From Bacillota bacterium (lineage in GTDB: Bacteria; Bacillota; Clostridia; Lachnospirales; Lachnospiraceae), in contig JAEZKA010000003.1 in the NCBI GenBank assembly GCA_023436225.1, positions 8,375 to 72,374 of the forward strand: DNA of 64,000 nucleotides. Direction: 5' to 3'. This document shows, piece after piece, positions 18,946 to 28,024 of the stretch. Position 1 is the first letter of the stretch. Every line of letters starts with the position of its first letter. The notes under the pieces are model-generated. The model did no database searches, had not been told where the DNA came from, and was given only the letters and a program-made list of their open reading frames with translations. Made by a program: the position numbers and the translations under genes.

Positions 18946-19869
18946 TTAAAGCTTCAGACCTTCTCCAAGAAATTTGACTTCCGGTTCTAACCTTACGCCA
19001 AATTTATCATCCACTATTCGGATTACATCACGGATTACAGTTAGAAACTCCTCTGCTGTCGCATTATCCTTATTGATTACAAATCCACAGTGTTTTTCAG
19101 ACACAGCGGCCCCTCCGACCTGATAACCTCGAAGTCCTGCATCGTTAATCAACTTTCCTGTAAAATAACCTACCGGTCTTTTAAAGGTGCTACCCGCACT
19201 ATATTGATCCAATGGTTGTTTTTCTCTTCTTTGTGTATTCAGATCATTCATCTTCTGACGAATAAGCTGCTCCTCACCCTTTGCCAACTTTATCTTGGCA
19301 TCGAGTAGAATAAAATTCTCTTTCTGCAGTATACTGGTTCGATACCCCAGCTCCAAAGCTTCCAGGGGTAATACCTTTACATTACCTTCCACATCCATTA
19401 CCCTGGCTTCCATGAGACATTGCTTCATCTCACCATCATAAGCCCCGGCATTCATGGTAACAGCACCACCGAGGGTTCCGGGAATTCCGGAAGCAAATTC
19501 AAAGCCTGTCAGACTGTTCTCAGCAGCAATATTCGCAAGCCTTGACAAAAGAATACCAGCCTGAGCAGTGATGACTCCATCCTCACTAACCGAAGCCTTT
19601 TGGAATTCATCACCCAATTGGAGAATCAAACCACGATAGCCTGCATCGGAAACCAGAAGGTTACTACCGTTACCCATAATATAATAAGGCATGTTCTCAC
19701 TCTTACATAGGCAGATTACCGCTTTCACTTCCTCCACATCCATTGGCGTAACGAAATAATCTGCCTTCCCTCCAATGTGTAGTGAGGTATGATATTCCAT
19801 CGGTTCGTCCAGTCTAACCTGCTCCTCGGATACGGTAAGAATTAGCTTATGATAAAATAAATCCTCCAA
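18946..19869 (-). CDS. murB: UDP-N-acetylenolpyruvoylglucosamine reductase
   Basis: A 307-residue FAD-dependent MurB that makes UDP-N-acetylmuramic acid for peptidoglycan. Visible are the FAD-binding YYIMGNGSNLLVSDAG segment, GIPGTLGGAVTMNAGAYDGE, and YSAGSTFKRP with the proton-donating Ser. The start codon is TTG at 19869, 5 nt after AGGTGG; no ATG fits the N-terminus. It heads the murB-rapZ-whiA-crh run. Confidence 0.95.
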   Translation of the reverse strand: MEDLFYHKLILTVSEEQVRLDEPMEYHTSLHIGGKADYFVTPMDVEEVKAVICLCKSENMPYYIMGNGSNLLVSDAGYRGLILQLGDEFQKASVSEDGVITAQAGILLSRLANIAAENSLTGFEFASGIPGTLGGAVTMNAGAYDGEMKQCLMEARVMDVEGNVKVLPLEALELGYRTSILQKENFILLDAKIKLAKGEEQLIRQKMNDLNTQRREKQPLDQYSAGSTFKRPVGYFTGKLINDAGLRGYQVGGAAVSEKHCGFVINKDNATAEEFLTVIRDVIRIVDDKFGVRLEPEVKFLGEGLKL

Positions 19870-19894
19870 TTAATCCACCTACTTCATATAAATT

Positions 19895-19914
19895 AAAATC
19901 CTTTATTCACACAA
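19895..19914. repeat. 20-bp exact intergenic repeat, copy 2
   Basis: The same 20-mer as at 3544-3563, in the same orientation, in the gap between the glucokinase stop and the murB start. Confidence 0.6.
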
Positions 19915-19922
19915 CATAAGTT

Positions 19923-19955
19923 TATGCATCAGAATGAAAGCTATTCCGATGCATA
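19923..19955. terminator. Dyad after the glucokinase gene
   Basis: TATGCATCAGAAT and ATTCCGATGCATA pair with one mismatch, about 20 bp after the glucokinase stop. No strong T-run follows on the minus strand, so read-through into murB is possible. Confidence 0.45.
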
Positions 19956-19972
19956 CTTAATTTTATATTCTT

Positions 19973-20911
19973 TTATCCTATGATCAGCTTCGCTGCTCCA
20001 TAAATTCCCGCATCATTGCCAAGCGTTGCAAGCTTGAATTCTTTATCCTTTAAGGAATCGATTACATGCTGTTTATAATGCTTCTTAACCGTCTCCGTAA
20101 TAATCTCTCCAGCCTTGGATACTCCTCCGCCGATTACAAATGCTTCCGGATCTACTACATGGGCAATATGAGACATAGCAAGTCCGAGATAATAGCAAGC
20201 CTTATCAACTACAGCGAGTGCAAGCTTGTCCCCTTCCTTAGCATGATCAAATACCATCTTCGCACTAATCTCTTCCTTACCGCGAAGAGAAGATTGCTCC
20301 TTTGACTCACTTAAGAATTTCTTTGCTAATCTGACAATACCGGTTGCCGAAGCATATTGCTCAAGACATCCCTTCTTCTTGCAGCCACAGCAATCTGTCT
20401 CGTTATCATTTACATGGATATGACCAATCTCACCTGCGGCGCCGTTGCTGCCGGATAGAATATGTCCGTTTAGAATGATACCTCCGCCGACACCGGTTCC
20501 GAGAGTTGCAAGCACCAGACTGTTATAGCCTTTGCCACCACCCATCCAAAACTCGCCCATAGCAGCGACATTGGCGTCGTTTCCTGCCTTAACCTTAAGA
20601 CCAGTCATCTCAGACATTTCCTTCTCAATATTAAAGTTAGCAAGGCCTAAATTCGCTAACATAAGTACCTGTCCATCATCCGTCACGGGACCGGGTATTC
20701 CGACGCCGACGCCGATTACACTTTCTATAGGAAGCTTTAGCTCTTCAATTTTTTTACCAATAAACTTTGCAACATCTCTCAATATATCCTTGCCGTCCTC
20801 AGTTCTCTGGGTAGAAAAATCCCATTTATGAAGAAGCTCCCCCGATTTATTAAATAGACCTGCCTTTACTGCAGTACCTCCGATATCAATTCCAAAACAC
20901 ACCTGCTCCAT
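19973..20911 (-). CDS. glcK: ROK family glucokinase
   Basis: A 312-residue ROK-family kinase. The N-terminus has the phosphate loop GIDIGGTAVKAG. The middle has GTGVGGGIILNG and the ROK zinc site (CCGCKKKGCLEQYAS). The GEIGHI histidine motif is also present. It phosphorylates glucose to glucose 6-phosphate. The preferred ATG at 20911 gives the normal N-terminus (MEQVCFGIDIGG); the upstream ATG at 20971 has no ribosome binding site. Its position near hprK and crh fits a sugar-control neighbourhood. Confidence 0.92.
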   Translation of the reverse strand: MEQVCFGIDIGGTAVKAGLFNKSGELLHKWDFSTQRTEDGKDILRDVAKFIGKKIEELKLPIESVIGVGVGIPGPVTDDGQVLMLANLGLANFNIEKEMSEMTGLKVKAGNDANVAAMGEFWMGGGKGYNSLVLATLGTGVGGGIILNGHILSGSNGAAGEIGHIHVNDNETDCCGCKKKGCLEQYASATGIVRLAKKFLSESKEQSSLRGKEEISAKMVFDHAKEGDKLALAVVDKACYYLGLAMSHIAHVVDPEAFVIGGGVSKAGEIITETVKKHYKQHVIDSLKDKEFKLATLGNDAGIYGAAKLIIG

Positions 20912-21035
20912 TACATTATCAACCTTTCTCTCTTTATATTTTATCCTTATCTCCACCCTACAGCTCTTCACATTATATTATTTCATGAAGGTTTGGCTAT
21001 GGAATGTAAATACATTGCTAAGAATTTCCTTCGTG

Positions 21036-21965
21036 CTAAATGTCCGTCTTCTTAAGGCTATTCGTTACACGGTTATAAAGCTCCTGCGCAGCATTGTAGC
21101 CCATCTTCTTCTGACGATAATTAACTGCTGCTGCCTCACAAATAATCGCAAGATTCCTACCGGGACGAATCGGTATGGAATGACTGGGAACCTTATTTCC
21201 TAAGAATTCAATATAGGTTTCCTCCAGGCCGAGACGGTCATATTGCCTGTCCTTACTCCATTCTTCCAGCTTGATAACGAGGTCAATGGCCTGTGTATTC
21301 TTAACACTCTCTACACCAAACAAAGTCTTAACATCAATAATGCCTATTCCTCGAAGCTCAATAAAATGTCTTGTTATATCCGGTGAGGTACCGATTAAGG
21401 TCTCGTCGCTGACCTTCTTAATCTCAACCACATCGTCGGTTACCAGTCGGTGTCCTCTCTTAATCAACTCTAGCGCTGCTTCGCTCTTTCCGATCCCGCT
21501 TTCACCCATGATCAGGATACCTTCACCATAGACATCCACAAGTCCACCATGAATCGTGATACGGGGTGCCAGCTCCACGTTCAGCCAGCGAATTACCTCC
21601 GCCATGAAAGCAGAGGTGGTTTTGGTGGTACGAAGAATCGGAACGCCTTTTTCGGTAGCCATTCGAATAAACCCCTCACTAACCTCCGCATTCCTGCTAA
21701 ATACAATACAAGGAACATGGTAATCCATAAGCCTGCTTAAAATCTGCATGCGCTGATCCTTGTCCATCTGCTGCATGTAAGCCATCTCGACATGACCGAT
21801 GACCTGAACACGTTCTGAATCAAAATGATCAAAAAAGCCTGCGAGCTGAAGCGCCGGTCGATTTACATCAGGCTGAGATATCTTAATGCTGTTAATGTCG
21901 ATATCCGGAGTGCAATTCTCCAAGTTCATTTTCTCAATAAGGCGAACCAGTTCAACTGTATACAT
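21036..21965 (-). CDS. hprK: HPr kinase/phosphorylase
   Basis: A 309-residue bifunctional HPr(Ser) kinase/phosphorylase, near the 310 residues of the Bacillus enzyme. The P-loop is GESGIGKSEAALELI (about 154-168 in this numbering), and ELRGIGIIDVKTLFG carries the family signature. It adds or removes phosphate on Ser46 of HPr and Crh, the main sensor of carbon status in Firmicutes. Of the clustered ATGs, the one at 21965 lies 5 nt after GGAGG. The Crh-like partner is 4 kb downstream on the same strand. Confidence 0.95.
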   Translation of the reverse strand: MYTVELVRLIEKMNLENCTPDIDINSIKISQPDVNRPALQLAGFFDHFDSERVQVIGHVEMAYMQQMDKDQRMQILSRLMDYHVPCIVFSRNAEVSEGFIRMATEKGVPILRTTKTTSAFMAEVIRWLNVELAPRITIHGGLVDVYGEGILIMGESGIGKSEAALELIKRGHRLVTDDVVEIKKVSDETLIGTSPDITRHFIELRGIGIIDVKTLFGVESVKNTQAIDLVIKLEEWSKDRQYDRLGLEETYIEFLGNKVPSHSIPIRPGRNLAIICEAAAVNYRQKKMGYNAAQELYNRVTNSLKKTDI

Positions 21966-22080
21966 CATTACCTCCATTTACAGACGACAGTCTGTATCTA
22001 TTATATATTTATGCAATGCATATAAATCTATTGATAACGTTGCATTTATCTTAACACATTGTTAGATATGCTGTAAATGC

Positions 22081-23952
22081 TTATTCCTCCTGCTGCTTAT
22101 GAAAAAATTCATACACCTGTTCTGCTGATTGCCGATTCATGGCTGGAACCTTCATTATCTCTTCGATATCCGCTGCCTGAATAGCTTCAAGTGATTGAAA
22201 ATATTTCATTAAGGCGCGCCTTCTGGTCGGTCCGATTCCACTGATATCATCCAGGATAGAATGTACCTGAGTCTTGCCTCTCAGGGCTCTATGATATTCG
22301 ATTGCAAAGCGGTGTGTCTCATCCTGAATTCTTGTAATCAGCTTGAACAGTTCACTACTCTTATCAATAGGCAGCTCCCGATTATCGTAGTATAACCCTC
22401 TGGTATGATGATTATCATCCTTTACCATACCACATACAGCAATATTCAAATTCAACTCGGATAGCACTCGAAGAGCCACACCTACCTGACCTTTACCACC
22501 ATCCATCAGAATCAGGTCCGGATATCTGGTAAAGCTACCAAGAGCTTCGTCGATCTGCTTCTCCTTCAGTTGCTCCTGCTCTCTCATTCCATGGGTAAAA
22601 CGTCTGGTTAAAACCTCATACATAGAAGCATAATCATCCGGACCTTGAATTGTACGTATCTTAAATTTACGATAATCTGCTTTCTTTGGCTTACCCTTTT
22701 CATATACCACCATAGAACCTACCGATTCAAAACCAGAAGTATTGGAGATATCAAAGGATTCAATTCGTTCTACCATGGGTAGGTCAAGAAATGCTGCCAG
22801 CTCCTTCAGAGCGCCGACTGTCTTGGCCTCTTCTCTTTTGATCTTCTCAAGATCCTGGTTTAGCACAAGCTCGGCATTCTTTCTTGCCAACTCGACCAGC
22901 TTCTCTTTATCGCCCTTTTGAGGAACCTTAAGATATACCCTCTGCCCACGTTTGGCTGTGAGCCATTCAGTAATCAATTCTTCCTCTTCGGTAGCGGTAC
23001 CGAGGAAAATCTCCTTCGGAATATATGGAGTCCCTGCATAAAATTGCTTCAGGAAGCTCGCCATAATATCGCCGTCCTCCTCATCTTTTACCCCGGACAA
23101 ATGGAAGTTGTCTCTTCCGATGAGCTTACCTCCTCGAATAAAGAAGGTCTGTACCACCGCTTCATCCTTATCTCTGGCAAATGCAACAATATCCCGATCC
23201 ACTTGATCGGTGTTAGTGATCTTCTGCCGATTTGCAATTTGTCTTACGCTTCCCAATAGATTGCGATATTCCGCTGCCTTCTCGAACTCCAGGCTCTCCG
23301 AAGCGGCCATCATCTTCTCCTCCAGCATCTTGCCGACTCTGGTATAGTTGCCATTCAGAAACTCCATCACTTCATTGATATTCGACTTGTATTCCGCTTC
23401 CGAGATATATCCCTGGCAGGGTGCATCACATTGACCCATATGGTAGTAAAGACATGGCCTCTCCTTGCCTATATCTCTTGGAAGTACACGGTTGCAGGTC
23501 CGTATCTTATAAATTCTGCGAAGAAGCTCCAACGTATCCTTCACTGCATTAACACTGGTATAGGGACCAAAGTACTTTGCCTTATCCTTCTTCATCTCTC
23601 TGGTAATGGTCACCTTGGGATATGCCTCATTGGTCGTCACTCTGATATAGGGATAGGTCTTATCATCCTTAAGCATGGTATTGTACTTCGGCATGTGTTC
23701 CTTGATTAGGTTACATTCCAGAACCAATGCCTCCAGCTCTGAATCTGTTATAATATATTCAAAATGATCGACCCTCTCGACCATTTGTCTTATTTTCTCA
23801 GTATGGTTACGGCTGTTCTGAAAATAGGAGCGTACCCTGTTCTTTAGTATAATTGCTTTACCCACATAGATTATGTTGTCTTTATCATCCCTCATGATAT
23901 AGACACCGGGCTTTGCCGGCAATTTCTTCAGTTCTTCTTCTATAATAAACAT
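22081..23952 (-). CDS. uvrC: Excinuclease ABC subunit C
   Basis: A 623-residue UvrC that makes both cuts in nucleotide excision repair. The N-terminal GIY-YIG domain starts KPGVYIMRDDKDNIIYVGK. A UVR motif (about 200-235) binds UvrB. The RNase H-like endonuclease domain contains SFDISNTSG and LILMDGGKGQV. The C-terminal helix-hairpin-helix includes DDISGIGPTRRRALMKYF. The ATG follows GGAG. It ends downstream of hprK, with a 100-bp gap. Confidence 0.96.
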   Translation of the reverse strand: MFIIEEELKKLPAKPGVYIMRDDKDNIIYVGKAIILKNRVRSYFQNSRNHTEKIRQMVERVDHFEYIITDSELEALVLECNLIKEHMPKYNTMLKDDKTYPYIRVTTNEAYPKVTITREMKKDKAKYFGPYTSVNAVKDTLELLRRIYKIRTCNRVLPRDIGKERPCLYYHMGQCDAPCQGYISEAEYKSNINEVMEFLNGNYTRVGKMLEEKMMAASESLEFEKAAEYRNLLGSVRQIANRQKITNTDQVDRDIVAFARDKDEAVVQTFFIRGGKLIGRDNFHLSGVKDEEDGDIMASFLKQFYAGTPYIPKEIFLGTATEEEELITEWLTAKRGQRVYLKVPQKGDKEKLVELARKNAELVLNQDLEKIKREEAKTVGALKELAAFLDLPMVERIESFDISNTSGFESVGSMVVYEKGKPKKADYRKFKIRTIQGPDDYASMYEVLTRRFTHGMREQEQLKEKQIDEALGSFTRYPDLILMDGGKGQVGVALRVLSELNLNIAVCGMVKDDNHHTRGLYYDNRELPIDKSSELFKLITRIQDETHRFAIEYHRALRGKTQVHSILDDISGIGPTRRRALMKYFQSLEAIQAADIEEIMKVPAMNRQSAEQVYEFFHKQQEE

Positions 23953-24143
23953 AAAATCTCCATTCTGACTTTACCTCGGAATTAAGACAATAGCACCGAA
24001 TTTGTATTTCTGATTTCACATTGATTATAGCATGCTTTTGCCTTGTAGACAATTTGAAATATAACGATGGATTTATAATAAAGATAGTGATTAGAGTTGA
24101 ATGAAATACATACATAGAATTACGTAATGATCTGATTAGAAAA

Positions 24144-24184
24144 AGCGTGCTACAATACCGATATTATCGATTCCATAGCACGCT
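24144..24184 (-). terminator. Intrinsic terminator of the two-component operon
   Basis: AGCGTGCTA (24144-24152) and TAGCACGCT (24176-24184) form a perfect stem, followed by TTTTT on the minus strand, about 8 bp after the histidine kinase stop codon. Confidence 0.85.
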
Positions 24185-24191
24185 GTTATTC

Positions 24192-26075
24192 TTATAATAA
24201 AGGATTGAATTCCGGTTGCTCTTGTGAAGCACTTACAATACCCATCTCTTGAATCGAGGGCTCTACCTGGTCAAAGCTTAAGTAGATCTTGAACATATCC
24301 CCCTCCACTTCAACCCGAAGCTCACCACCACAGACCCTGGTGAAGCTTTCGGCAATGGATAGACCTAATCCACTGCCCTCTGAGGTTCTTGCCTGATCGC
24401 CCCTGGTGAAGCGTTGAAGGATTTCCTGAGCAGAAAAATTCATATCATAGCCCGCGATATTCTTCACCGATACCATAGCTTTATTATCTATCACTGATAA
24501 TTCGATATATACCCTGGTCTCTCGCATCGCATATTTCAGTGTATTGTCTATTATATTCAGTAAGACACGGTAAAGCTTATTTCCATCAGCATAAATTAGA
24601 ACTGGATTTTCCGAAAGCTTGCATTTAAACGATAATCCGGAGGCCTCAATCCGATCATCCATATCAGCCAGGGTCTGCCTGATCAACTTACCTAAATCAA
24701 TATAATCATATTCCAGCTTTACATCTCCGCTGGTACTTTTGGCTAAATCGAATAGATCCATGACGATATTCTTCAATCGCTCTGATTTATCCTGAAGTAT
24801 TCTGATATAATCCTTCGCTCCCTCTGTGAGGTTATCTTCCTTCGACAGTAAATCAATAAAGCTGATAATGGAGGTTAACGGCGTCTTTAAATCATGGGAT
24901 ACATTTGTAATCAGCTCTATCTTCATCCGCTCCGATTTCATTTGCTCCTCTGTGGCTTCTCTTATTTCTTTGTTAATTCTATCATAGATGTTATCATTTC
25001 CTTTGGTGTACCATAGGATAACCAGGACCTCCAACACCAGCGGCAAAATGAACCATCTTTGGCCAAAAGCCACAAAGACTGCAATAGCGGCAGACGAGAT
25101 AATCGTACTGACCAAAAAGATGATCTGTCGAAATTGAAGATTCTTGACAAAGGATTCGGTATGAAATACATCACCAAAGAATAGGAACCGATATAACTGG
25201 TGCAGCCAGTGATAAAGTCGGTAAAACAAGCTATCTTTGATCGTTCGCTTCGCTTTCTGTTTTCTGATCAGTGAATGTAGAAGCAGGAGAACAATGGTAC
25301 TAAAGAGCATCGTTACCACGATGATAAAAATTGTTCTTGTTGCATCTGTATCAGTTATTTGTTTAATCATATTCCACTCGAATAGATTCAGTTTTACTCC
25401 AATTGATATACTATCCTCAAAAATTTGCATCATATCCTTTGAAAAAAACCAGACCACCATAGCAAGTGCCAAAAGCAATAGCTCTGTATAGCATTTATCC
25501 CGCCTTTTCAAATGTACATCACTATCCCCCGGTTCTCTTCCGGTAATGATACAGGAAAATACAGTAAACGATACACTAAGCAATAAGCCGATTAAGCATA
25601 GAACCACAGATGGCATAAGTTCAGCCCTGCAACTACTCCATACCTTCTGTTTCGCATCCATGTATTCATCTGGAAATGCAACATAGGCAGTATAGTCAGA
25701 AAACAGACCATGTCCGAGCTTCGTTTTGTTGTAAGAATGGATTCCTCCTATCCACTCTCCATCCTTCATGTAAAAAAAGGCTCTTCCAAATTGTTCATAA
25801 TACGCTCTAGTCACTTGACCGGTGTTCGAATACTCCTTAGAGTTAACTTTGATGTAATAATAGAAGGGTACATTCTCCAGTTCTTCATGTTTGTATACTA
25901 TCCTGGACACCTTTCCAAGAGCATCATCAAGTTGATGAAAAAAGTCTGTGCTCATGTTATAATTTGGCTCAATCAGACATTCCAGATCAAGCCTCTTCTG
26001 TAATCCGAGTTGAAATTGTGTCACCGCAACAGTAAAGGATGCGATAATAATAAGAAATACAACTGCTTTTGTCAT
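24192..26075 (-). CDS. Membrane sensor histidine kinase
   Basis: A histidine kinase; numbering below uses the longer frame that starts with TTG at 26111 (639 residues), while the ATG at 26075 (627 residues) is preferred. There is an N-terminal helix (13-32), an extracytoplasmic loop (about 35-160), then several helices (about 165-190, 207-225, 258-282 and 330-368). The HisKA domain has His406 (NVSHDLKTPLTS). The ATPase has the N-box around Asn523 and GSGLGLSIA at 579-587. It overlaps or nearly abuts the response regulator gene. The signal is unknown; many helices beside a ~125-residue outer loop suggest a membrane or envelope stimulus. Confidence 0.88.
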   Translation of the reverse strand: MTKAVVFLIIIASFTVAVTQFQLGLQKRLDLECLIEPNYNMSTDFFHQLDDALGKVSRIVYKHEELENVPFYYYIKVNSKEYSNTGQVTRAYYEQFGRAFFYMKDGEWIGGIHSYNKTKLGHGLFSDYTAYVAFPDEYMDAKQKVWSSCRAELMPSVVLCLIGLLLSVSFTVFSCIITGREPGDSDVHLKRRDKCYTELLLLALAMVVWFFSKDMMQIFEDSISIGVKLNLFEWNMIKQITDTDATRTIFIIVVTMLFSTIVLLLLHSLIRKQKAKRTIKDSLFYRLYHWLHQLYRFLFFGDVFHTESFVKNLQFRQIIFLVSTIISSAAIAVFVAFGQRWFILPLVLEVLVILWYTKGNDNIYDRINKEIREATEEQMKSERMKIELITNVSHDLKTPLTSIISFIDLLSKEDNLTEGAKDYIRILQDKSERLKNIVMDLFDLAKSTSGDVKLEYDYIDLGKLIRQTLADMDDRIEASGLSFKCKLSENPVLIYADGNKLYRVLLNIIDNTLKYAMRETRVYIELSVIDNKAMVSVKNIAGYDMNFSAQEILQRFTRGDQARTSEGSGLGLSIAESFTRVCGGELRVEVEGDMFKIYLSFDQVEPSIQEMGIVSASQEQPEFNPLL

Positions 26076-26085
26076 CTTACGATAT

Positions 26086-26787
26086 CTAAGTTCTTTCAAT
26101 TTTGTAACCAATACCCCACACCACCTTTAAGTAATTTGGCTCCTTAGGATTAATCTCAATTTTCTCACGAATGCGCCTTATATGCACCATCACCGTATTC
26201 TCAACAGAATAAGCAGGTTCATTCCATACCCTTTCATAAATATCCTCTGCTGAAAACACCATACCGGCATGACTCATCAAAAGCTCTAGGATCTTATACT
26301 CAGTCGCAGTCAGCTTCACTACCTCACCGTCTACAGAAAAAATCTTGGAAACCGTATCAAGCTGAAGTCCTCCAATCATAATCACTCCCGTTCTGCTGTG
26401 ATTGGCCACGTCTCCGAGCAACAGATAACGGCGAAGCTGACTTTTTACTCTGGCTAACAGCTCCTGGGGATGATAAGGCTTTGTAATATAATCATCCGCT
26501 CCCATAGTAAGTCCCAGAATCTTATCACTTTCCTCTGATTTTGCTGAAAGCAAAATAATGGGAATATTCTTCTTTTCACGAATCTTCATGGTTGTTGACA
26601 ATCCATCCATTTTAGGCATCATGATATCAAGTAAAAGCAGCTGGACCTCCTGATTAATTAACACCTCCATTGCTTCCAAACCGTTATAAGCCTTTAGCAC
26701 TTCATATCCTTCCATTGATAAAAGCCTATCAATTGCTTTCACAATTTCCCTATCATCATCAACAACTAATACTCTTGCGCCATTCAT
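26086..26787 (-). CDS. OmpR/PhoB-family response regulator
   Basis: A 233-residue two-domain regulator. The receiver has the acidic pocket at Asp10-12, phospho-acceptor Asp54 (LLLDIMMPKMDG) and Lys103. The winged-helix DNA-binding domain starts near 130, with TATEYKILELLMSHAG and VENTVMVHIRRIREKIE. It is the upstream partner of the histidine kinase. Direct repeats with an 11-bp period lie 70-90 bp upstream of its start and probably form its own binding site. Confidence 0.95.
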   Translation of the reverse strand: MNGARVLVVDDDREIVKAIDRLLSMEGYEVLKAYNGLEAMEVLINQEVQLLLLDIMMPKMDGLSTTMKIREKKNIPIILLSAKSEESDKILGLTMGADDYITKPYHPQELLARVKSQLRRYLLLGDVANHSRTGVIMIGGLQLDTVSKIFSVDGEVVKLTATEYKILELLMSHAGMVFSAEDIYERVWNEPAYSVENTVMVHIRRIREKIEINPKEPNYLKVVWGIGYKIERT

Positions 26788-26817
26788 GGTTTAAATCCTT
26801 TCTTAAAGCCTGTTCAA

Positions 26818-26874
26818 ATTATATTTAGCAAATCTTTCATTCTCATTGACATAAATCTTACAATTATCTTACAA
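26818..26874 (-). promoter_or_regulatory. Promoter of the two-component operon with tandem 11-bp-spaced operator
   Basis: On the minus strand two exact copies of TTGTAAGAT (at 26866-26874 and 26855-26863) are spaced 11 bp apart. A -10 TATAAT follows at 26823-26818, with only a weak -35. This is the usual layout of an OmpR/PhoB activator site replacing a weak -35, suggesting autoactivation. Confidence 0.6.
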
Positions 26875-27138
26875 AAGGCAGCCATCGATGATAACCTCGC
26901 AGCTTGTCTACATTTGGTAATTACAAAATCTATTCTAGCACAATATGGAAAAATATGAAAATCCTAATATGCATTACATTATTATCAAAGAACGATTTTT
27001 GTTATGAATAAAGAAGATAGTATTTTTATTTTGTTTGTTATATAATGGAAAATAATTATGGGAGGTGGATTTGCAGAATGAGTCGCCTTCCATCAAGAAT
27101 AAAGTAGAATTAGTATATGATGAAAATGAGGTGTAAAG
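26875..27138. other. Divergent intergenic region between the response regulator and the racemase pseudogene
   Basis: About 260 bases. A tiny open frame with a good GGAGGTG site (ATG at 27078, 9 codons, stop before 27107) lies upstream of the racemase start; it could be a leader peptide or chance. No strong promoter was assigned. Confidence 0.35.
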
Positions 27139-27831
27139 ATGAAAACAATCGGATTAATCGGCGGTATGAGCTGGGAAAGCACAATTACCTATTACAAAAT
27201 CATTAATGAAGTGACTAAAGAGAAGCTAGGCGGCTTCCATTCTTCAAAATGTATTCTCTAAAGCGTGGATTTCCAGGAGATTGAAGAATGCCAGTCCCTG
27301 GGAGAATGGGAGAAAAGCGGTGAGCTACTAGCCAAAGCTGCACTCAGCCTTGAGAAGGCCGGAGCCGACTTTATTATAATCTGCACAAATACCATGCATA
27401 AGGTGATCGATATCATCCAGAGCAAAATCACCATTCCCATACTGCATATCGCCGAGGCTACCGCATCGGAGCTTGTTAAGCATGATATAAAGAGGGTCGC
27501 GTTGCTAGGTACAAGATATACCATGCAGCAGGATTTCTACAAGTCGAAGTTAATTGAAGCAGGACTTGAGGTTATCATTCCCGGAGAAGAAGATATCACG
27601 CTGATTAATCACACAATCTATAATGAATTATGCCTTGGCATCATATCACAGAAATCCAAAGAGGAATTCTTACGAATTATACGGTCTCTGGCAGATGCAG
27701 GTGCGGAGGGTATCATACTCGGCTGCACTGAGATTGGTTTACTAGTTGATCAGCAGGACACCTCCATTCCTCTCTTTGATACAACACTGATTCATGCGAC
27801 AAAGGCTGCAATGTTATCAATCGAAGGCTAA
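27139..27831 (+). pseudogene. Aspartate/glutamate racemase family, interrupted by an in-frame stop
   Basis: Starting at an ATG after GAGGTG, the frame reads a normal racemase N-terminus (MKTIGLIGGMSWESTITYYK). It then meets TAA at 27259-27261, codon 41, where homologues usually carry Tyr in an S-x-D-F context. The same frame continues without further stops to 27831, 231 codons in all. Both catalytic cysteines are intact (ICTNTMHK and GCTEIGLL). Either the gene is freshly inactivated by one nonsense change or there is a sequencing error. A GTG at 27265 could restart translation but would drop the N-terminal substrate loop. It lies alone on the plus strand. Confidence 0.8.
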
Positions 27832-27904
27832 CTTGATTTGATTTATTGATTTAATCAGGGCAAAATTGCCGCTTCACCTGAAGCTTTATCTATACAAGCA
27901 TTTA

Positions 27905-27997
27905 AAAGGGCTGTACGAATTGGCATACTCCCTTCCAGGCCGACAAGTATAAGCACTTGTCTACCAGGAGGGAGATCTACCAATTCGCACAGCCCTT
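27905..27997 (-). terminator. Long hairpin terminator of ftsH
   Basis: An almost continuous stem: AAGGGCTGT-CGAATTGG at one end pairs with CCAATTCG-ACAGCCCTT at the other, with inner pairing CTCCCT/AGGGAG and GACAAGT/ACTTGTC. The minus strand continues into TTTTAAAT. It lies about 28 bp after the ftsH stop codon. Confidence 0.8.
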
Positions 27998-28024
27998 CCT
28001 ACATTATATTTATTTATCTTAAAG

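Noticed and set aside
23885..24115. 76-codon minus-strand frame at the uvrC start
   Set aside because: It overlaps the uvrC N-terminus in another frame and has no recognisable protein.
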